Assembly: GCA_035647855.1 (NCBI GenBank)
Contig: DASRMP010000042.1
Location: forward strand, 101,486-165,485
Origin: JAAZBW01 sp035647855
GTDB taxonomy: Bacteria > Actinomycetota > Actinomycetes > Actinomycetales > Actinomycetaceae
Direction of reading: 5' to 3'
DNA length: 64,000 nt
The notes below the pieces were generated by a model that had not been told where the DNA came from, searched no databases, and saw only the letters and a list, made by a program, of their open reading frames with translations. Both the position numbers and the translations under genes were made by a program. The first letter of the stretch is position 1, and every line of letters starts with the position of its first letter. Positions 1 through 8,599 of the stretch are shown in pieces.

Positions 1-508
1 CATGGACGAGGCCATCAAGGAAGAGTCCGTGCGGTACATGTTCAACATCCAGATCCGCAAGCCCGAGGAAGAGGCTGCGTCTGTGACAGTGGCGGGCGGG
101 GCTGCGACGGCGGCAAACATCGCGGCGAAGCTGGCAGGTGGCGCCCCGACGACTCCGGCCGCGAGTTCCTACGCGGCGTCGGCCGCCGGTGGGCGGCGCG
201 GGGCGGCGCAGGGGGGCGCGAAGGGAACGGGCGATCGTGCGCAGCCCGGCCGCGACAGTGCCGGGGCCGGAGGCATGCAGACCAAGTCGGGCCTGAAGGT
301 GGGCGGACTGGGAGCGCCGGGCGCTCCTGCCAACCTGACCTACTCGTCGTCGGCGAAGGACGGCTCCGGCGGGACGGCGTTCAAGGCTGCTCCGGGGCAG
401 TCGGGCCAGGCGGCCGGCTCGGGAGAGCAGGCGCGCGCAGCGGTCTCCTCGGGGATGAACCGCGAGCAGCGCCGCGCGGCGGAGCGCAGGGCGAAGAAGC
501 GGAAGTAG
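1..508 (+). CDS. secA: Preprotein translocase ATPase SecA, C-terminal end (partial)
   Basis: SecA is the ATP-driven motor that pushes unfolded proteins through SecYEG at the inner face of the membrane. Only the last 168 or so residues are present; the gene enters from the left edge with its codon frame starting at base 2. The segment EESVRYMFNIQI matches the end of the SecA helical scaffold domain. It is followed by a linker of about 125 residues rich in Ala, Gly and Ser and a basic tail, MNREQRRAAERRAKKRK. No SEC-C cysteine/histidine zinc motif is present, which is usual for actinobacterial SecA1. The identification rests on this short conserved stretch plus the basic tail. Confidence 0.85.
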   Translation, partial: MDEAIKEESVRYMFNIQIRKPEEEAASVTVAGGAATAANIAAKLAGGAPTTPAASSYAASAAGGRRGAAQGGAKGTGDRAQPGRDSAGAGGMQTKSGLKVGGLGAPGAPANLTYSSSAKDGSGGTAFKAAPGQSGQAAGSGEQARAAVSSGMNREQRRAAERRAKKRK

Positions 509-565
509 CTCCGCAGCCCTCCGCAACCGGTTGATTGAAGCTTCAACTACCGGTAGGGTGGCACC

Positions 566-1735
566 ATGCAATTCGGAGTCTTCACCGTCAGTGACATCAC
601 CACCGACCCAGTGACGGGCCAGACACCCACCGAGCACGAGCGCATCAAGTCCTCGATCGAGATAGCGCTGAAGGCCGAGGATGTCGGTCTGGACGTCTTC
701 GCCACGGGTCAGCACCACAACCCGCCTTTCTTCCAGTCTTCGCCGACCACGATCCTGGGCTACATCGCCGCGAGGACCAGCAGGCTGACGCTCTCCACCG
801 CGACCACGCTGATCACCACCAACGACCCGGTGAAGATCGCCGAGGACTTCGCGATGCTCCAGCACATCGCGGACGGCCGCGTGGACGTCATGCTCGGTCG
901 CGGCAACACCGGGCCCGTGTACCCGTGGTTCGGCAAGGACATCCGCCAGGGCATCCCGCTCGCGCTCGAGAATTACGCGTTGCTGCGCCGGTTGTGGGAC
1001 GAGGAGATCGTCAACTGGGAGGGTAGGTTCCGCACTCCTCTCCAGAGCTTCACCTCCGTGCCGCGCCCCCTCGACGGCGTCGCCCCGTTCGTGTGGCACG
1101 GTTCCATCCGCAGCCCAGAGATCGCCGAGCAGGCCGCCTACTACGGTGACGGCTTCTTCCACAACAACATCTTCTGGCCCATGAGCCACACGAAGCGGAT
1201 GGTGAACTTCTACCGTCAGCGCTTCGAGCACTACGGCCACGGCCGCGCCGATCAGGCCATTGTGGGCCTGGGCGGCCAGGTGTTCATGGCGAAGAGGTCG
1301 CAGGACGCGGTCCGTTTCTTTCGCCCATACTTCGACAACGCCCCGGTGTACGGCGGCGGCCCCACCCTCGAGGAGTTCGCGCACGAGACGCCGCTGACGG
1401 TCGGCTCGCCGCAGCAGGTCATCGATCGCTACGGCGCGATGAAGGAGGACGTCGGGCACTTCCAGCGGTTGCTCTTCCTCATCGACCACGCCGGTCTGCC
1501 GCAGAACGTGGTGCTCGAGCAGTTGGAGATCCTCGGGTCCGAGGTGGTTCCCGTTCTCCGCAAGGAGTTCGACGACGCCCGCCCCGTCGACGTGCCCGAG
1601 GCGCCGACCCACGCCTCCCGTGTTGCCGCGCTCGGCAAGCGCGACGACGCCGAGAAGGGCCCGTCCGCCGACCTGTGGACCGGGACCCGCGCCGAAGACG
1701 AGAACGTCCTGGTGGACGTCGAGAAGGAGAAGTGA
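566..1735 (+). CDS. LLM-class (luciferase-like) FMN-dependent monooxygenase, CE1758 type
   Basis: The 389-residue protein is a bacterial luciferase-like TIM-barrel monooxygenase that would use reduced FMN and O2; its substrate cannot be read from the sequence. Family signs are the N-terminal MQFGVFTVSD strand, GQHHNPPFF, the segment RTSRLTLSTATTLITTNDPV and DGRVDVMLGRGN. A variable charged tail follows about residue 340. The next gene, a flavin reductase, starts only 4 bases after this stop, and the same pairing is known from corynebacteria (CE1758/CE1759), so the neighbour probably supplies the reduced flavin. The ATG at 566 follows a purine-rich GGTAGGGTGG segment. Confidence 0.85.
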   Translation: MQFGVFTVSDITTDPVTGQTPTEHERIKSSIEIALKAEDVGLDVFATGQHHNPPFFQSSPTTILGYIAARTSRLTLSTATTLITTNDPVKIAEDFAMLQHIADGRVDVMLGRGNTGPVYPWFGKDIRQGIPLALENYALLRRLWDEEIVNWEGRFRTPLQSFTSVPRPLDGVAPFVWHGSIRSPEIAEQAAYYGDGFFHNNIFWPMSHTKRMVNFYRQRFEHYGHGRADQAIVGLGGQVFMAKRSQDAVRFFRPYFDNAPVYGGGPTLEEFAHETPLTVGSPQQVIDRYGAMKEDVGHFQRLLFLIDHAGLPQNVVLEQLEILGSEVVPVLRKEFDDARPVDVPEAPTHASRVAALGKRDDAEKGPSADLWTGTRAEDENVLVDVEKEK

Positions 1736-1738
1736 GTA

Positions 1739-2353
1739 GTGACTCGCAGAATCGTTGTCGTTTCCGCCGCGCTCTCGGAGTCCTCGGCCACCACGCTCCT
1801 TGGTGAACGCCTCGCCGAGGCCGCCCAGAAGCAGGCGAATGAGCCGATCGAGATCCGGACCATCGAACTCCGCAACTACTTCCAGGATATCGCCCAGGCG
1901 TTCACCGCGTTCCCGCCCGAGCGGCTGCGCGAGGTCTTCGAGGCGGTCGCGTCCGCCGACGGCGTCATCGCCGTCACCCCGATCTACAACACCTCGTACT
2001 CGGGCCTCTACAAGTCGTTCTTCGACGTTCTCCCCGAGGACGCGCTGCGCGGCACCCCCACGCTGATCGGCGCGACGGGCGGCACACCCCGCCACTCGCT
2101 CGCGCTCGACTACGCGGTGCGGCCCATGATGGCGTACCTGAAGGCCGAGGTCCTCACCACCACGGTCTTCGCCGCCACCGAGGACTGGGGTGCGCGCGCC
2201 GACGAGGTGCGGCCGCTTCCCGAGCGCATCGAACTCGCCGGCGCCAAGTTCGCCGACGCCGTAAGCGCCCAGCCGGCGAAAGTACGGCAGGACGAATTCG
2301 AGTCGACGCCGTCGTTCGAGGAGATGATGAGCCAGTTCCGCGGGGGGAAGTAG
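1739..2353 (+). CDS. NAD(P)H-dependent FMN reductase, CE1759 type
   Basis: A 204-residue flavodoxin-fold FMN reductase that should deliver reduced FMN to the preceding monooxygenase. The N-terminus RIVVVSAALSESSATTLL is the phosphate-binding loop after the first strand, and the central segment AVTPIYNTSYSGLYKSFFDVL is the conserved P-Y-N-xS-x-xG-xLKxxxD type motif of this family. The start is GTG at 1739, three bases after the upstream TGA, so the two genes are almost certainly cotranscribed and translationally coupled. The C-terminal SFEEMMSQFRGGK tail is typical of the CE1759 subfamily. Confidence 0.85.
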   Translation: MTRRIVVVSAALSESSATTLLGERLAEAAQKQANEPIEIRTIELRNYFQDIAQAFTAFPPERLREVFEAVASADGVIAVTPIYNTSYSGLYKSFFDVLPEDALRGTPTLIGATGGTPRHSLALDYAVRPMMAYLKAEVLTTTVFAATEDWGARADEVRPLPERIELAGAKFADAVSAQPAKVRQDEFESTPSFEEMMSQFRGGK

Positions 2354-2354
2354 C

Positions 2355-2939
2355 TCAGCCGATCTCGAGCGCGGTGACCAGCCAGCGGCCGTGGTAGCGC
2401 TCCAGGCGGAGGGCCGCGCAGCGGCACCTCTCGCCGTCGTGCAGCACGACGGAGACCTCAGAAGTGTGCTCGTCCACGCGCTGCACGTGCTTCGAACGCA
2501 CCCGTGTGATGCAACGTGGGCCCTTGCCGGTACCCTCGCGCATTGACAGGCCGACGCGGCGCACGAGCGCCTCGTAGACGGGTTCGTCGAGCCAGCGCAC
2601 GAGTTGTTGGACAGGCCGGAAGCCCAGGAGGCACTCGATGGCAGTCCGCGCGACGGCGGCTCCCCACTCCTCGGGCGGGTTGAGGCCCCTCCCCGTGTTG
2701 CCGGTCCAACTGACCGCCTCGGCCTTGCGTTCGGCCGCGGACCGCAGAGTGGTCCCGGACATGCGGAAGGCGACGGGATCCCACGTGGGCGGCGGGCGGA
2801 GTGCCGGCACCGGGGGTAGTCCGGGGGTGGTTCGCGGCCGCGTCCCGGTGAGGGGAGCGGCGCGCAGGTTTCGCTTCTCGCTGGTTCGGACCGTGGCGGG
2901 GGCGGCGTATTCGTAGCCGTCGACGGCGAGGGCGCTCAT
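2355..2939 (-). CDS. Rv3235 family protein
   Basis: A 194-residue protein whose first half is a Pro/Arg-rich disordered stretch. The second half is a compact domain with AVARTAIECLLGFRPVQQL, RWLDEPVYEALVRR and the closing LERYHGRWLVTALEIG. This layout matches the Rv3235 family, which sits near secA in many actinobacteria and has no established function. Its ATG overlaps the stop codon of the upstream LysM gene (ATGA at 2936-2939), so the two are translationally coupled. The end is only 2 bases from the stop of the convergent flavin reductase gene. No signal peptide or membrane segment is visible. Confidence 0.75.
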   Translation of the reverse strand: MSALAVDGYEYAAPATVRTSEKRNLRAAPLTGTRPRTTPGLPPVPALRPPPTWDPVAFRMSGTTLRSAAERKAEAVSWTGNTGRGLNPPEEWGAAVARTAIECLLGFRPVQQLVRWLDEPVYEALVRRVGLSMREGTGKGPRCITRVRSKHVQRVDEHTSEVSVVLHDGERCRCAALRLERYHGRWLVTALEIG

Positions 2940-3766
2940 GAGTTGCTCCGGGGGATTTGGAGGTGCTGACCGATGAGGATGAGATCGGGGTTTGCCGCAA
3001 GTTCCGGGTTGGCGTCCACCCAGTCCGCGACACGCGAGGCGACCTCACTGTTCTTGGTGCCGTCCGGCAGTTCGTCCGCCGAGATCGACCAGAGCGATTC
3101 GCCGGCGCGCACCACGTGCGCCCGGGCAGGTGGGGGATCTGGTGGGACCTCGATGGGGATTTCGATCTGATCGTTGGCCGTGGCGGTGTCGTCGGGTACC
3201 GTGCGTGCGGTCTCGGAAGGCGCGGGGGCGTCGTCCATCAACCCGGATTCCTGGTCCACCAATTCGCGCGGAGAGGTGGAGGCGAGGCCGGCCCAGGTGA
3301 TGTCATCGGGGATGGACGGGACGGCCATGGCGGGCAGGGCGCCGGCCGTGCCCACCAGCGTGACCGCGAGTCCGATTGACAGGCGGCGCGCAAGCGGTGC
3401 ACCCCATCGGTCGACCGCGAGACCACGCCGCGTTGCGATTGCGAGGGCCACTCCGATCCCGGTGGCGGCGTACCAAGCGGCGACCACGGCACCGATCGCC
3501 ATGATCGCGAGGCCGATGGCGGCGTCGACTCGCCAGTAGTCGGTGGATTGACACAGCGTGACCGCTGATCGAGCGAGGGCGAAGCTCGCGGCCGTCGCTG
3601 CGAGGGCGATGCCCAGACCGGCTGTGCTGCGCAGTCCGGCATTCACCGGGGCGGGCCCGCGAGCCGTGCTCCGGGGTTCCTCTGCCTGTTGCACGTGGGG
3701 CTGCGTTGGCAACACGAACTTCTGTGCGCTCAGCCGCTGTCGAAGCCAGATTTGGGAAGAAGTCAT
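2936..3766 (-). CDS. LysM-domain membrane protein
   Basis: A 276-residue protein with two hydrophobic segments in the first half (TAGLGIALAATAASFALA and the stretch from IGLAIMAIGAVVAAWYA onward), a further hydrophobic region, an acidic/Pro-rich linker (PIEVPPDPPP) and a C-terminal LysM domain beginning VVRAGESLWSISADEL and ending LILIGQHLQIPRS. LysM binds peptidoglycan, so the tail is probably outside the membrane in contact with the wall. The ATG at 3766 was chosen because AAAGGCGAG lies upstream at suitable spacing; an in-frame start 99 bases earlier lacks this. The gene is coupled to the Rv3235-family gene by an ATGA overlap. Confidence 0.8.
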   Translation of the reverse strand: MTSSQIWLRQRLSAQKFVLPTQPHVQQAEEPRSTARGPAPVNAGLRSTAGLGIALAATAASFALARSAVTLCQSTDYWRVDAAIGLAIMAIGAVVAAWYAATGIGVALAIATRRGLAVDRWGAPLARRLSIGLAVTLVGTAGALPAMAVPSIPDDITWAGLASTSPRELVDQESGLMDDAPAPSETARTVPDDTATANDQIEIPIEVPPDPPPARAHVVRAGESLWSISADELPDGTKNSEVASRVADWVDANPELAANPDLILIGQHLQIPRSNS

Positions 3767-3777
3767 GCCGTCTCGCC

Positions 3778-3808
3778 TTTGATCAATGCGTTTGATGCTG
3801 TTTGATGC
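3778..3808. repeat. Three TTTGAT direct repeats upstream of the LysM gene
   Basis: TTTGAT occurs at 3778, 3791 and 3801, the last two within identical TTTGATGC octamers exactly 10 bp apart. They sit just upstream of the LysM gene start and would fall on one face of the helix, as operator half-sites do. A regulatory role is inference only. Confidence 0.3.
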
Positions 3809-3915
3809 GATTAGCTTGCCGTAGTGGCGAATCGTTTGTCGAGTCGGTGGCCAGCCTGTGGACAAACGGGGCAGCCGGTGGGCGATCTCCTATGGGCCGC
3901 CGCTAGCGTGGACGC

Positions 3916-4440
3916 ATGAGCGAGGGGACTGAGGAGCGCTGGCAGCGGTTGTTCGAGGAGATGTCCAGCTGGGACGAGCCGGCCGTGGATGACGCCGCAG
4001 TGGCTGAGCTCGCGCAGGCGGAGCGCGTGGGTGTCACGTTCGGCGAGCGGATGATGGGGAGCGTCGGCTCGGACGTCACGGTGCAGTTCCGCTCAGGCAC
4101 AACTGTCCGCGGGGAACTCACCGCCGTGGCGAGGGACTGGTGCACGGTCCGGTCGGCGACTGCGGATCACGTGATCACCACGTGGGGGATCGCGGCGGTC
4201 ACATCGCTCGGCGCGCCGCGCGGCGGCCCGCGGCCCGTGCCGCTCGGCGTACCGTTGAGGCGGATTGCTGCGCATGGAGCGCCGGTGGTGGTGGACTCGT
4301 CGGGGGTGGATCAGCGGGGACTGTTGCGAAGCGTCGCCGCCGACCACATCGATCTGCTGCTCGACTCCGGCGTCGTCACCACCGTCTCGGTCGATTCTCT
4401 GTACTCGGTGCGGTGCGCGCGGGGTGCTGTCACCGGCTGA
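3916..4440 (+). CDS. Conserved actinobacterial hypothetical protein
   Basis: A 174-residue protein I cannot name. The N-terminal 40 residues are acidic and helical (ERWQRLFEEMSSWDE), followed by a beta-rich domain of hydrophobic strands: GSDVTVQFRSGTTVRGELTAVARDWCTV, then a second half ending DHIDLLLDSGVVTTVSVDSLYSVRC. The second half looks like a degenerate repeat of the first, reminiscent of small beta-barrel (Sm-like) folds, but that is inference from strand pattern only. No signal peptide or transmembrane segment is seen. It lies alone between a divergent LysM gene and a convergent helix-turn-helix gene. Confidence 0.65.
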   Translation: MSEGTEERWQRLFEEMSSWDEPAVDDAAVAELAQAERVGVTFGERMMGSVGSDVTVQFRSGTTVRGELTAVARDWCTVRSATADHVITTWGIAAVTSLGAPRGGPRPVPLGVPLRRIAAHGAPVVVDSSGVDQRGLLRSVAADHIDLLLDSGVVTTVSVDSLYSVRCARGAVTG

Positions 4441-4449
4441 GCCGGATAC

Positions 4450-4698
4450 CTACTTGCGTCCGCCTGCACCGCGCGGCGTAGTGCCTGCGCTCTCCGACTC
4501 CGCGGCCAGCCGCGCCTCGTTCTCCGCGTACTTGCGCTGGATGTACGCCTCGAGCTCCGCGATCTCGACGCGCCACTGATTGCGGCCGCCCACCTGGATC
4601 GCCGGCAGCTCACCCGAGAGCACCATCGCGCGCGCCTGGGACCCGGAGATGGCGAGCCACTCCGCCACACCCGCGAGATCAAGGAAACGCTGTTCCAT
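4450..4698 (-). CDS. Excisionase-family helix-turn-helix DNA-binding protein (BldC-like)
   Basis: An 82-residue protein carrying a MerR/excisionase-type winged helix-turn-helix: FLDLAGVAEWLAISGSQARAMVLSGELPAIQVGG, followed by the wing NQWRVEIAELEAYIQRKYAE. This is the architecture of BldC and related small actinobacterial regulators found just before SAF/CpaE-like genes. The C-terminal 20 residues are Gly/Lys-rich and probably disordered. It is transcribed away from the SAF-domain gene, with their starts about 110 bp apart, so it could act on that shared region. Confidence 0.8.
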   Translation of the reverse strand: MEQRFLDLAGVAEWLAISGSQARAMVLSGELPAIQVGGRNQWRVEIAELEAYIQRKYAENEARLAAESESAGTTPRGAGGRK

Positions 4699-4812
4699 AC
4701 CGGCAATCCTCGCACGATGCCGGACCGCGGCAACCTCCGCGCGCCCGAACTGTGGAAAACCAAACCGGCCTCGCCGACGTACCTGCCATGCTGTGCCCGG
4801 AAGGGAGCAGGG

Positions 4813-5415
4813 GTGGCATCAGAAATGGCAGGGCGGATGCGGCGGCCGTCGTGGCGTGATCCGCGACTCGGTATCGGAATCGTGCTCGTGGCGCTGAGCG
4901 TCGCGTTCGGGATCTGGGCGGTGGCGAGCGCCGGCAGCACGATCCCGGTGTGGTCGGCGAGCCGGACGATCACGCCGGGGGAGACCTTTCAGGGCGCCGT
5001 CACGGCAGTCGAGGTGTCCCCGAATCTGGCGGACACGTACCTCCATGCGGCCGAGCAGCCCGAGGGTGTGGCCGACCGCGTCGTAGCGGCCGGTGAACTT
5101 GTCCCCGCTTCGGCGGTGGTGCCCGTGAATGTGGTTGATCTGCGCGCCGTCGTCGTGCCTGTGGGAACGCAACTCTCGGCAGCGGTGACCGCGGGATCGC
5201 ACGTCGACCTGTGGCTTACTCCCGACGACGGCTCCGAGGCCCGGCTCGTCCTCGGCGACCTCGTGGTCCGCGGCCTGGTCGAGAACGACTCGGCCTTCGT
5301 CTCGGCGATGAGCAGTTCCGTCGAGGTGCTGGTGGCAACCGACGCCGTCGGGGTCGTGCTCACGGCGATGAACGACGGTGGCCCGCTCGTGGTCGTCCCA
5401 CGTTCGGGGGAGTAG
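4813..5415 (+). CDS. SAF-domain protein (CpaB/RcpC-like)
   Basis: A 200-residue protein with one N-terminal membrane anchor (LGIGIVLVALSVAFGIWAVASA) followed by a SAF domain, including the ITPGETFQGAVTAVEV strand-loop and LVAAGELVPASAV-like turn. CpaB/RcpC proteins with this domain assemble Tad-type pili at the cell envelope. I placed the start at GTG 4813 because AAGGGAGCAGG lies just upstream; a longer in-frame ATG at 4717 has no comparable site and would put 32 soluble residues before the anchor. The next gene begins inside its stop codon (TAGTG), so the two are coupled. Confidence 0.75.
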   Translation: MASEMAGRMRRPSWRDPRLGIGIVLVALSVAFGIWAVASAGSTIPVWSASRTITPGETFQGAVTAVEVSPNLADTYLHAAEQPEGVADRVVAAGELVPASAVVPVNVVDLRAVVVPVGTQLSAAVTAGSHVDLWLTPDDGSEARLVLGDLVVRGLVENDSAFVSAMSSSVEVLVATDAVGVVLTAMNDGGPLVVVPRSGE

Positions 5416-6812
5416 TGGACGTCCCCGTTCTGCTCTCGGTCGCGGGCCCGGCGGAGCCCGAGCTGGTGCGCGCGATCGCCGTGGCTCCCGGACTCGAAGT
5501 GGTGCGGCGTTGCGCCGATGTGACGGAGCTACTCGCCATGGCGGCGGCCGGCCGAGGGGCGCTCGCGGTCGTTTCGGCCTCGTACCTCGGGATCGACCGG
5601 GAGGTCGTGGATCGGCTGCACCGCGCGGGAGTGGGTGTGGTCGGGCTCGCAAACTCGGAGGACGCCGGGCGGGTGGCGGCGCTGGGATGTGACGCCGTCG
5701 TCGATGTCGCAACCCCGCCCAGCGCGACTGTGACGGCGCTGCAGCGGTTGCGGGCGATCGTGGTGGCGCACGAGGCGCCCGGCACCGGATCGGGTGCGGC
5801 GGGAGAGTCGGGTGCAGCGGGCGCGCGTTCCGGAGGCGCGGCCCCGGCCGGTTCTGCTTCGGCGGGCGCCACAGGTTCGGCCGCCAGTCCCGGTGGGTCC
5901 CCGCCAAGCGACGCCGGCTGGTTCGCAGCCGCGCCCTCCCCCGATGACGCGGCGCCGCAGCGCGGCCAGGTGGTCGCGGTGTGGGGCACCACGGGGTCAC
6001 CGGGCCGGACAGTGGTATCGGCGAATCTCGCGCGCCTCCTCGCCGACCGCGCCACCACCTGCCTCATCGATGCCGACACCCGCGCGCCCTCGCTCGCCCA
6101 GGTCCTGGGGATCGTGGAGGACACGTCGGGGATCGCCGTCGCCGCACGGGCCGCGGCGAACGGCCGACTCGACGCGGAGGCCCTCGAGCGCGCCGCCCGC
6201 ATCTTCGACGGACTCGCCGTCCTGACCGGCCTCACGCGCCCCGACCGGTGGCGCGAGGTGCCCGCATCCGCTCTCTCCGTGGTACTCGATCGGTGCCGTG
6301 ACGTGTATGGGTGGACCGTGGTGGATGTCGCGGGTGGCTGGGACGACGACGGCGGCGACAGCCTCGGTCCGGCCCGCGACGGCGCCCGAGAAGCGGTACT
6401 TGCCGAAGCGGACGTGGTGGTCATCGTGGGGGCTGCCGACCCGGTGGGCATCTGGCGGCTCGTGGAACTGCTCTCGGTGCGGCCGCGGATGCCCGGGCGC
6501 GACGTGGTGGTTGTGACGAAGTCGCGGCCCGGCGTGGCCGGGCCGTCGCCGCAGCACGCGGTGCGCGAGGCGCTCGCGCGGTTCGCCGGCGTGGGCGAGG
6601 CGGCCATAGTGCCGTACGACCGTGCGGCGATGGACGCGGCCCTGCTGCAGGGCCGGCTTCTGAGCGAGGTGGCGCCGGATTCTCCCGCGCTCGCGGCGAT
6701 TGCCCGAGTTGAGGAAATCGTGGCGGGCGAGCCGCCGAGCCGCGCGTCAGCTCGAAAACGGTCCCGCCGCGGCGGCATACACAAGCAGTCCCGCGGCCGG
6801 GCGCGGCAGTAG
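5415..6812 (+). CDS. CpaE-like ParA/MinD-family ATPase
   Basis: A 465-residue protein with an N-terminal receiver-like domain (about residues 1-110), a Gly/Ala/Ser-rich linker (about 115-175) and a C-terminal SIMIBI ATPase domain. The Walker A region reads VWGTTGSPGRTVVSANLA, in which the usual GKT lysine is arginine; CpaE/TadZ proteins often have an altered P-loop. TCLIDADTRAPSLAQVLGI is the switch-type aspartate segment and WTVVDVAGGWDDD the Walker B-like strand. CpaE-like proteins position Tad pilus machinery at the pole. GTG 5415 overlaps the TAG of the SAF gene. No tadA, tadB or tadC follows. Confidence 0.75.
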   Translation: MDVPVLLSVAGPAEPELVRAIAVAPGLEVVRRCADVTELLAMAAAGRGALAVVSASYLGIDREVVDRLHRAGVGVVGLANSEDAGRVAALGCDAVVDVATPPSATVTALQRLRAIVVAHEAPGTGSGAAGESGAAGARSGGAAPAGSASAGATGSAASPGGSPPSDAGWFAAAPSPDDAAPQRGQVVAVWGTTGSPGRTVVSANLARLLADRATTCLIDADTRAPSLAQVLGIVEDTSGIAVAARAAANGRLDAEALERAARIFDGLAVLTGLTRPDRWREVPASALSVVLDRCRDVYGWTVVDVAGGWDDDGGDSLGPARDGAREAVLAEADVVVIVGAADPVGIWRLVELLSVRPRMPGRDVVVVTKSRPGVAGPSPQHAVREALARFAGVGEAAIVPYDRAAMDAALLQGRLLSEVAPDSPALAAIARVEEIVAGEPPSRASARKRSRRGGIHKQSRGRARQ

Positions 6813-6855
6813 CGAAAGCGTACGTGATGACGCGCGCGGCGGAGGGGGGCCTAGG

Positions 6856-7593
6856 TTGAGATCCGTGAATTCGTTCTGGGACGCCGACGTGCCGTTCATC
6901 AGCCTGTTCGGGCCGGATCACCTCATGTACATGGCGATCATGCTGCTCTGCCTGGCCGGGCTGATCTTCGGACGCCGGTGGGTCAGGGCGCACTCCGAGC
7001 CAATGCGCTGGGTGCTCATGGTCATCTCGAGCGCCCAGTTCGTGGCGCTGTATCTCTGGTACGGGCTGGAGACCGGATTTGATCTTGCAGAGGCGCTGCC
7101 GATCCACATCTCCCGTATCTCGACGATCCTCGGCATCTGGTTCCTCGCCACCAAGAACCTGAAGGTCCTGGACGTCCTGTTCTACTTCGGGCTGTTCGCG
7201 TACTTCACGTTCCTGCTGCCGCAGCGAATTTACCCGATCACGCACATCATCGGCTGGTCCTTCCTGATCAGTCACATCATGACGATCCTGCTGCCGATCT
7301 TCGCCGCTGTCGCCTACGGATGGCGGCCCACGATTCCGGCGCTGTGGCGCTCCTTCGCGTGGTTCCTGCTGTACTTCGCGGTCGTGCTGATGGTGAACCC
7401 GGCGGTGGGAGGCAACTACTTCTACCTGCGCGACCGGCCGATCCCCTTCATGCAGGACCTCCCGGCCATCATCTACAACTCGCTCTCCGTCATCGTCACG
7501 TTCGCGATCTTCTGGATCGGTTACGGAATCTCACGAGTCATCGTGCGGAACGTCTCGCCGGAGCCTGCGCTGGTAGCGAGCGAAACCCACTGA
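6856..7593 (+). CDS. YwaF/TIGR02206 family integral membrane protein
   Basis: A 245-residue polytopic membrane protein of the TIGR02206 (YwaF) family. Several hydrophobic helices are visible, for example MYMAIMLLCLAGLIFG, WVLMVISSAQFVALYLWYGL, VLFYFGLFAYFTFLLPQRI and FAIFWIGYGIS; the motifs LPIHISRISTILG and NPAVGGNYFYLRDRP are characteristic. No transport or enzymatic role is established. I use TTG 6856, which has GGAGGGG 8 bases upstream; GTG 6865 is the alternative. It stands alone, after the CpaE-like gene and before the universal stress protein gene. Confidence 0.8.
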   Translation: MRSVNSFWDADVPFISLFGPDHLMYMAIMLLCLAGLIFGRRWVRAHSEPMRWVLMVISSAQFVALYLWYGLETGFDLAEALPIHISRISTILGIWFLATKNLKVLDVLFYFGLFAYFTFLLPQRIYPITHIIGWSFLISHIMTILLPIFAAVAYGWRPTIPALWRSFAWFLLYFAVVLMVNPAVGGNYFYLRDRPIPFMQDLPAIIYNSLSVIVTFAIFWIGYGISRVIVRNVSPEPALVASETH

Positions 7594-7672
7594 AACCGCC
7601 GATCCGGCCGTTCCCGGAGGTCAGCGACCGGTAACTTGCCTAGAAGAGGCAGCGCAGCAGACCGGAGGAATC

Positions 7673-8101
7673 ATGAACCGGATAGTCGTCGGGGTGGACG
7701 GATCAGAGGGATCGAAGCAAGCGTTGCGATGGGCCATCGAGGAAGCAACGCTCCGGGAGGCGATTCTCGAGGTGGTTCACGCGTACGATTCCCTGCCGAA
7801 TGTCGAACTGATGGGCACGCCCGTCAACGCCGGAAAACGTCTCGACGCCCCCAGAGCCCGTGCGGAGGAGCTTCTCGAGGAACTGACCAAGGGAATCGAG
7901 GACGTCGAGGTCGAGACGCACGCGCTCCCGAGCATGAGTCCCGCGCAAACCCTGGTCGACCACTCGAAGGGGGCGGTTCTGCTCGTCCTCAGCGCCCGGG
8001 GGTTGGGCCCGTTCAGAAGCCTCTGGGTCGGTTCGGTGACCCAGCACGCCGCCCGCAACGCCACGTGCCCGGTGGTGATCGTCCGGAATGGAGAGCGGTG
8101 A
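7673..8101 (+). CDS. Universal stress protein (UspA family)
   Basis: A 142-residue single-domain USP. The N-terminus MNRIVVGVDGSEGSKQALRWAIEEA is the UspA first strand and helix; the C-terminal ATP-binding loop reads GLGPFRSLWVGSVTQHAARNATCPVVIVR, close to the G-2x-G-9x-G-S/T pattern of ATP-binding members. Family members are cytosolic nucleotide-binding proteins induced by growth arrest and hypoxia; the specific role here is unknown. AGACCGGAGGAATC upstream is a good ribosome binding site. It is followed within a few bases by a DUF6912 gene. Confidence 0.9.
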   Translation: MNRIVVGVDGSEGSKQALRWAIEEATLREAILEVVHAYDSLPNVELMGTPVNAGKRLDAPRARAEELLEELTKGIEDVEVETHALPSMSPAQTLVDHSKGAVLLVLSARGLGPFRSLWVGSVTQHAARNATCPVVIVRNGER

Positions 8102-8130
8102 CCATGCGAGCGAGGCGGCACACTGAACCC

Positions 8131-8589
8131 ATGCGTGTCTACATCCCCGCCACCCGCCACGACCTCGACGCCGACGTCCTCGAGCCGCTCCGCGTTCACG
8201 CCGTCACGCCGCAACTTCAGGAAGAACTCGCCGACGACGACGAGGAGGTGCTCGAACTCGTTGCCTTCCTTGCCGCTGCGGACGAATCGGTGCAGCTCAT
8301 CGCGGAGCGAAACGATCTTGCCCGGCGCGTGGTGATCTCCGCCGATGTCGAGCCGGGCGGCCTCGTTCCGCCGGCCGCAGGTGAGCTGGAGACGATTCTC
8401 CTGCCGACGTGGTCGATCCGCTGGGAACAGGTCGCCGCGATCCACGCCGATGACGCCCTCGCCTCTGACGACGTGGCCGCTGCCGCCCAAGGCGACGACG
8501 ACGCCTTCGAACGCCTGGGCGAGCACGAGATGCTCTGGTACGACGCTACCGAGCGCGACGACCTCCGCGCACAACTCGGCGAGGCGTGA
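8131..8589 (+). CDS. DUF6912 family protein
   Basis: A 152-residue acidic protein beginning MRVYIPATRHDLDAD and ending ATERDDLRAQLGEA, with the central segment LVAFLAAADESVQLI and VVISADVEPGG. This matches a conserved actinobacterial family of unknown function. I use ATG 8131 because family members begin at this MRVY segment; an in-frame ATG at 8104, only 2 bases after the upstream stop, has a better-placed GGAGAG and may be the true start. Cotranscription with the universal stress protein is likely. Confidence 0.75.
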   Translation: MRVYIPATRHDLDADVLEPLRVHAVTPQLQEELADDDEEVLELVAFLAAADESVQLIAERNDLARRVVISADVEPGGLVPPAAGELETILLPTWSIRWEQVAAIHADDALASDDVAAAAQGDDDAFERLGEHEMLWYDATERDDLRAQLGEA

Positions 8590-8599
8590 CGCGCGACGC

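Noticed and set aside
4819..6000. 393-codon frame antisense to the SAF and CpaE-like genes
   Set aside because: The product is Pro/Arg/His-rich, typical of a wrong-strand frame in high-GC DNA.
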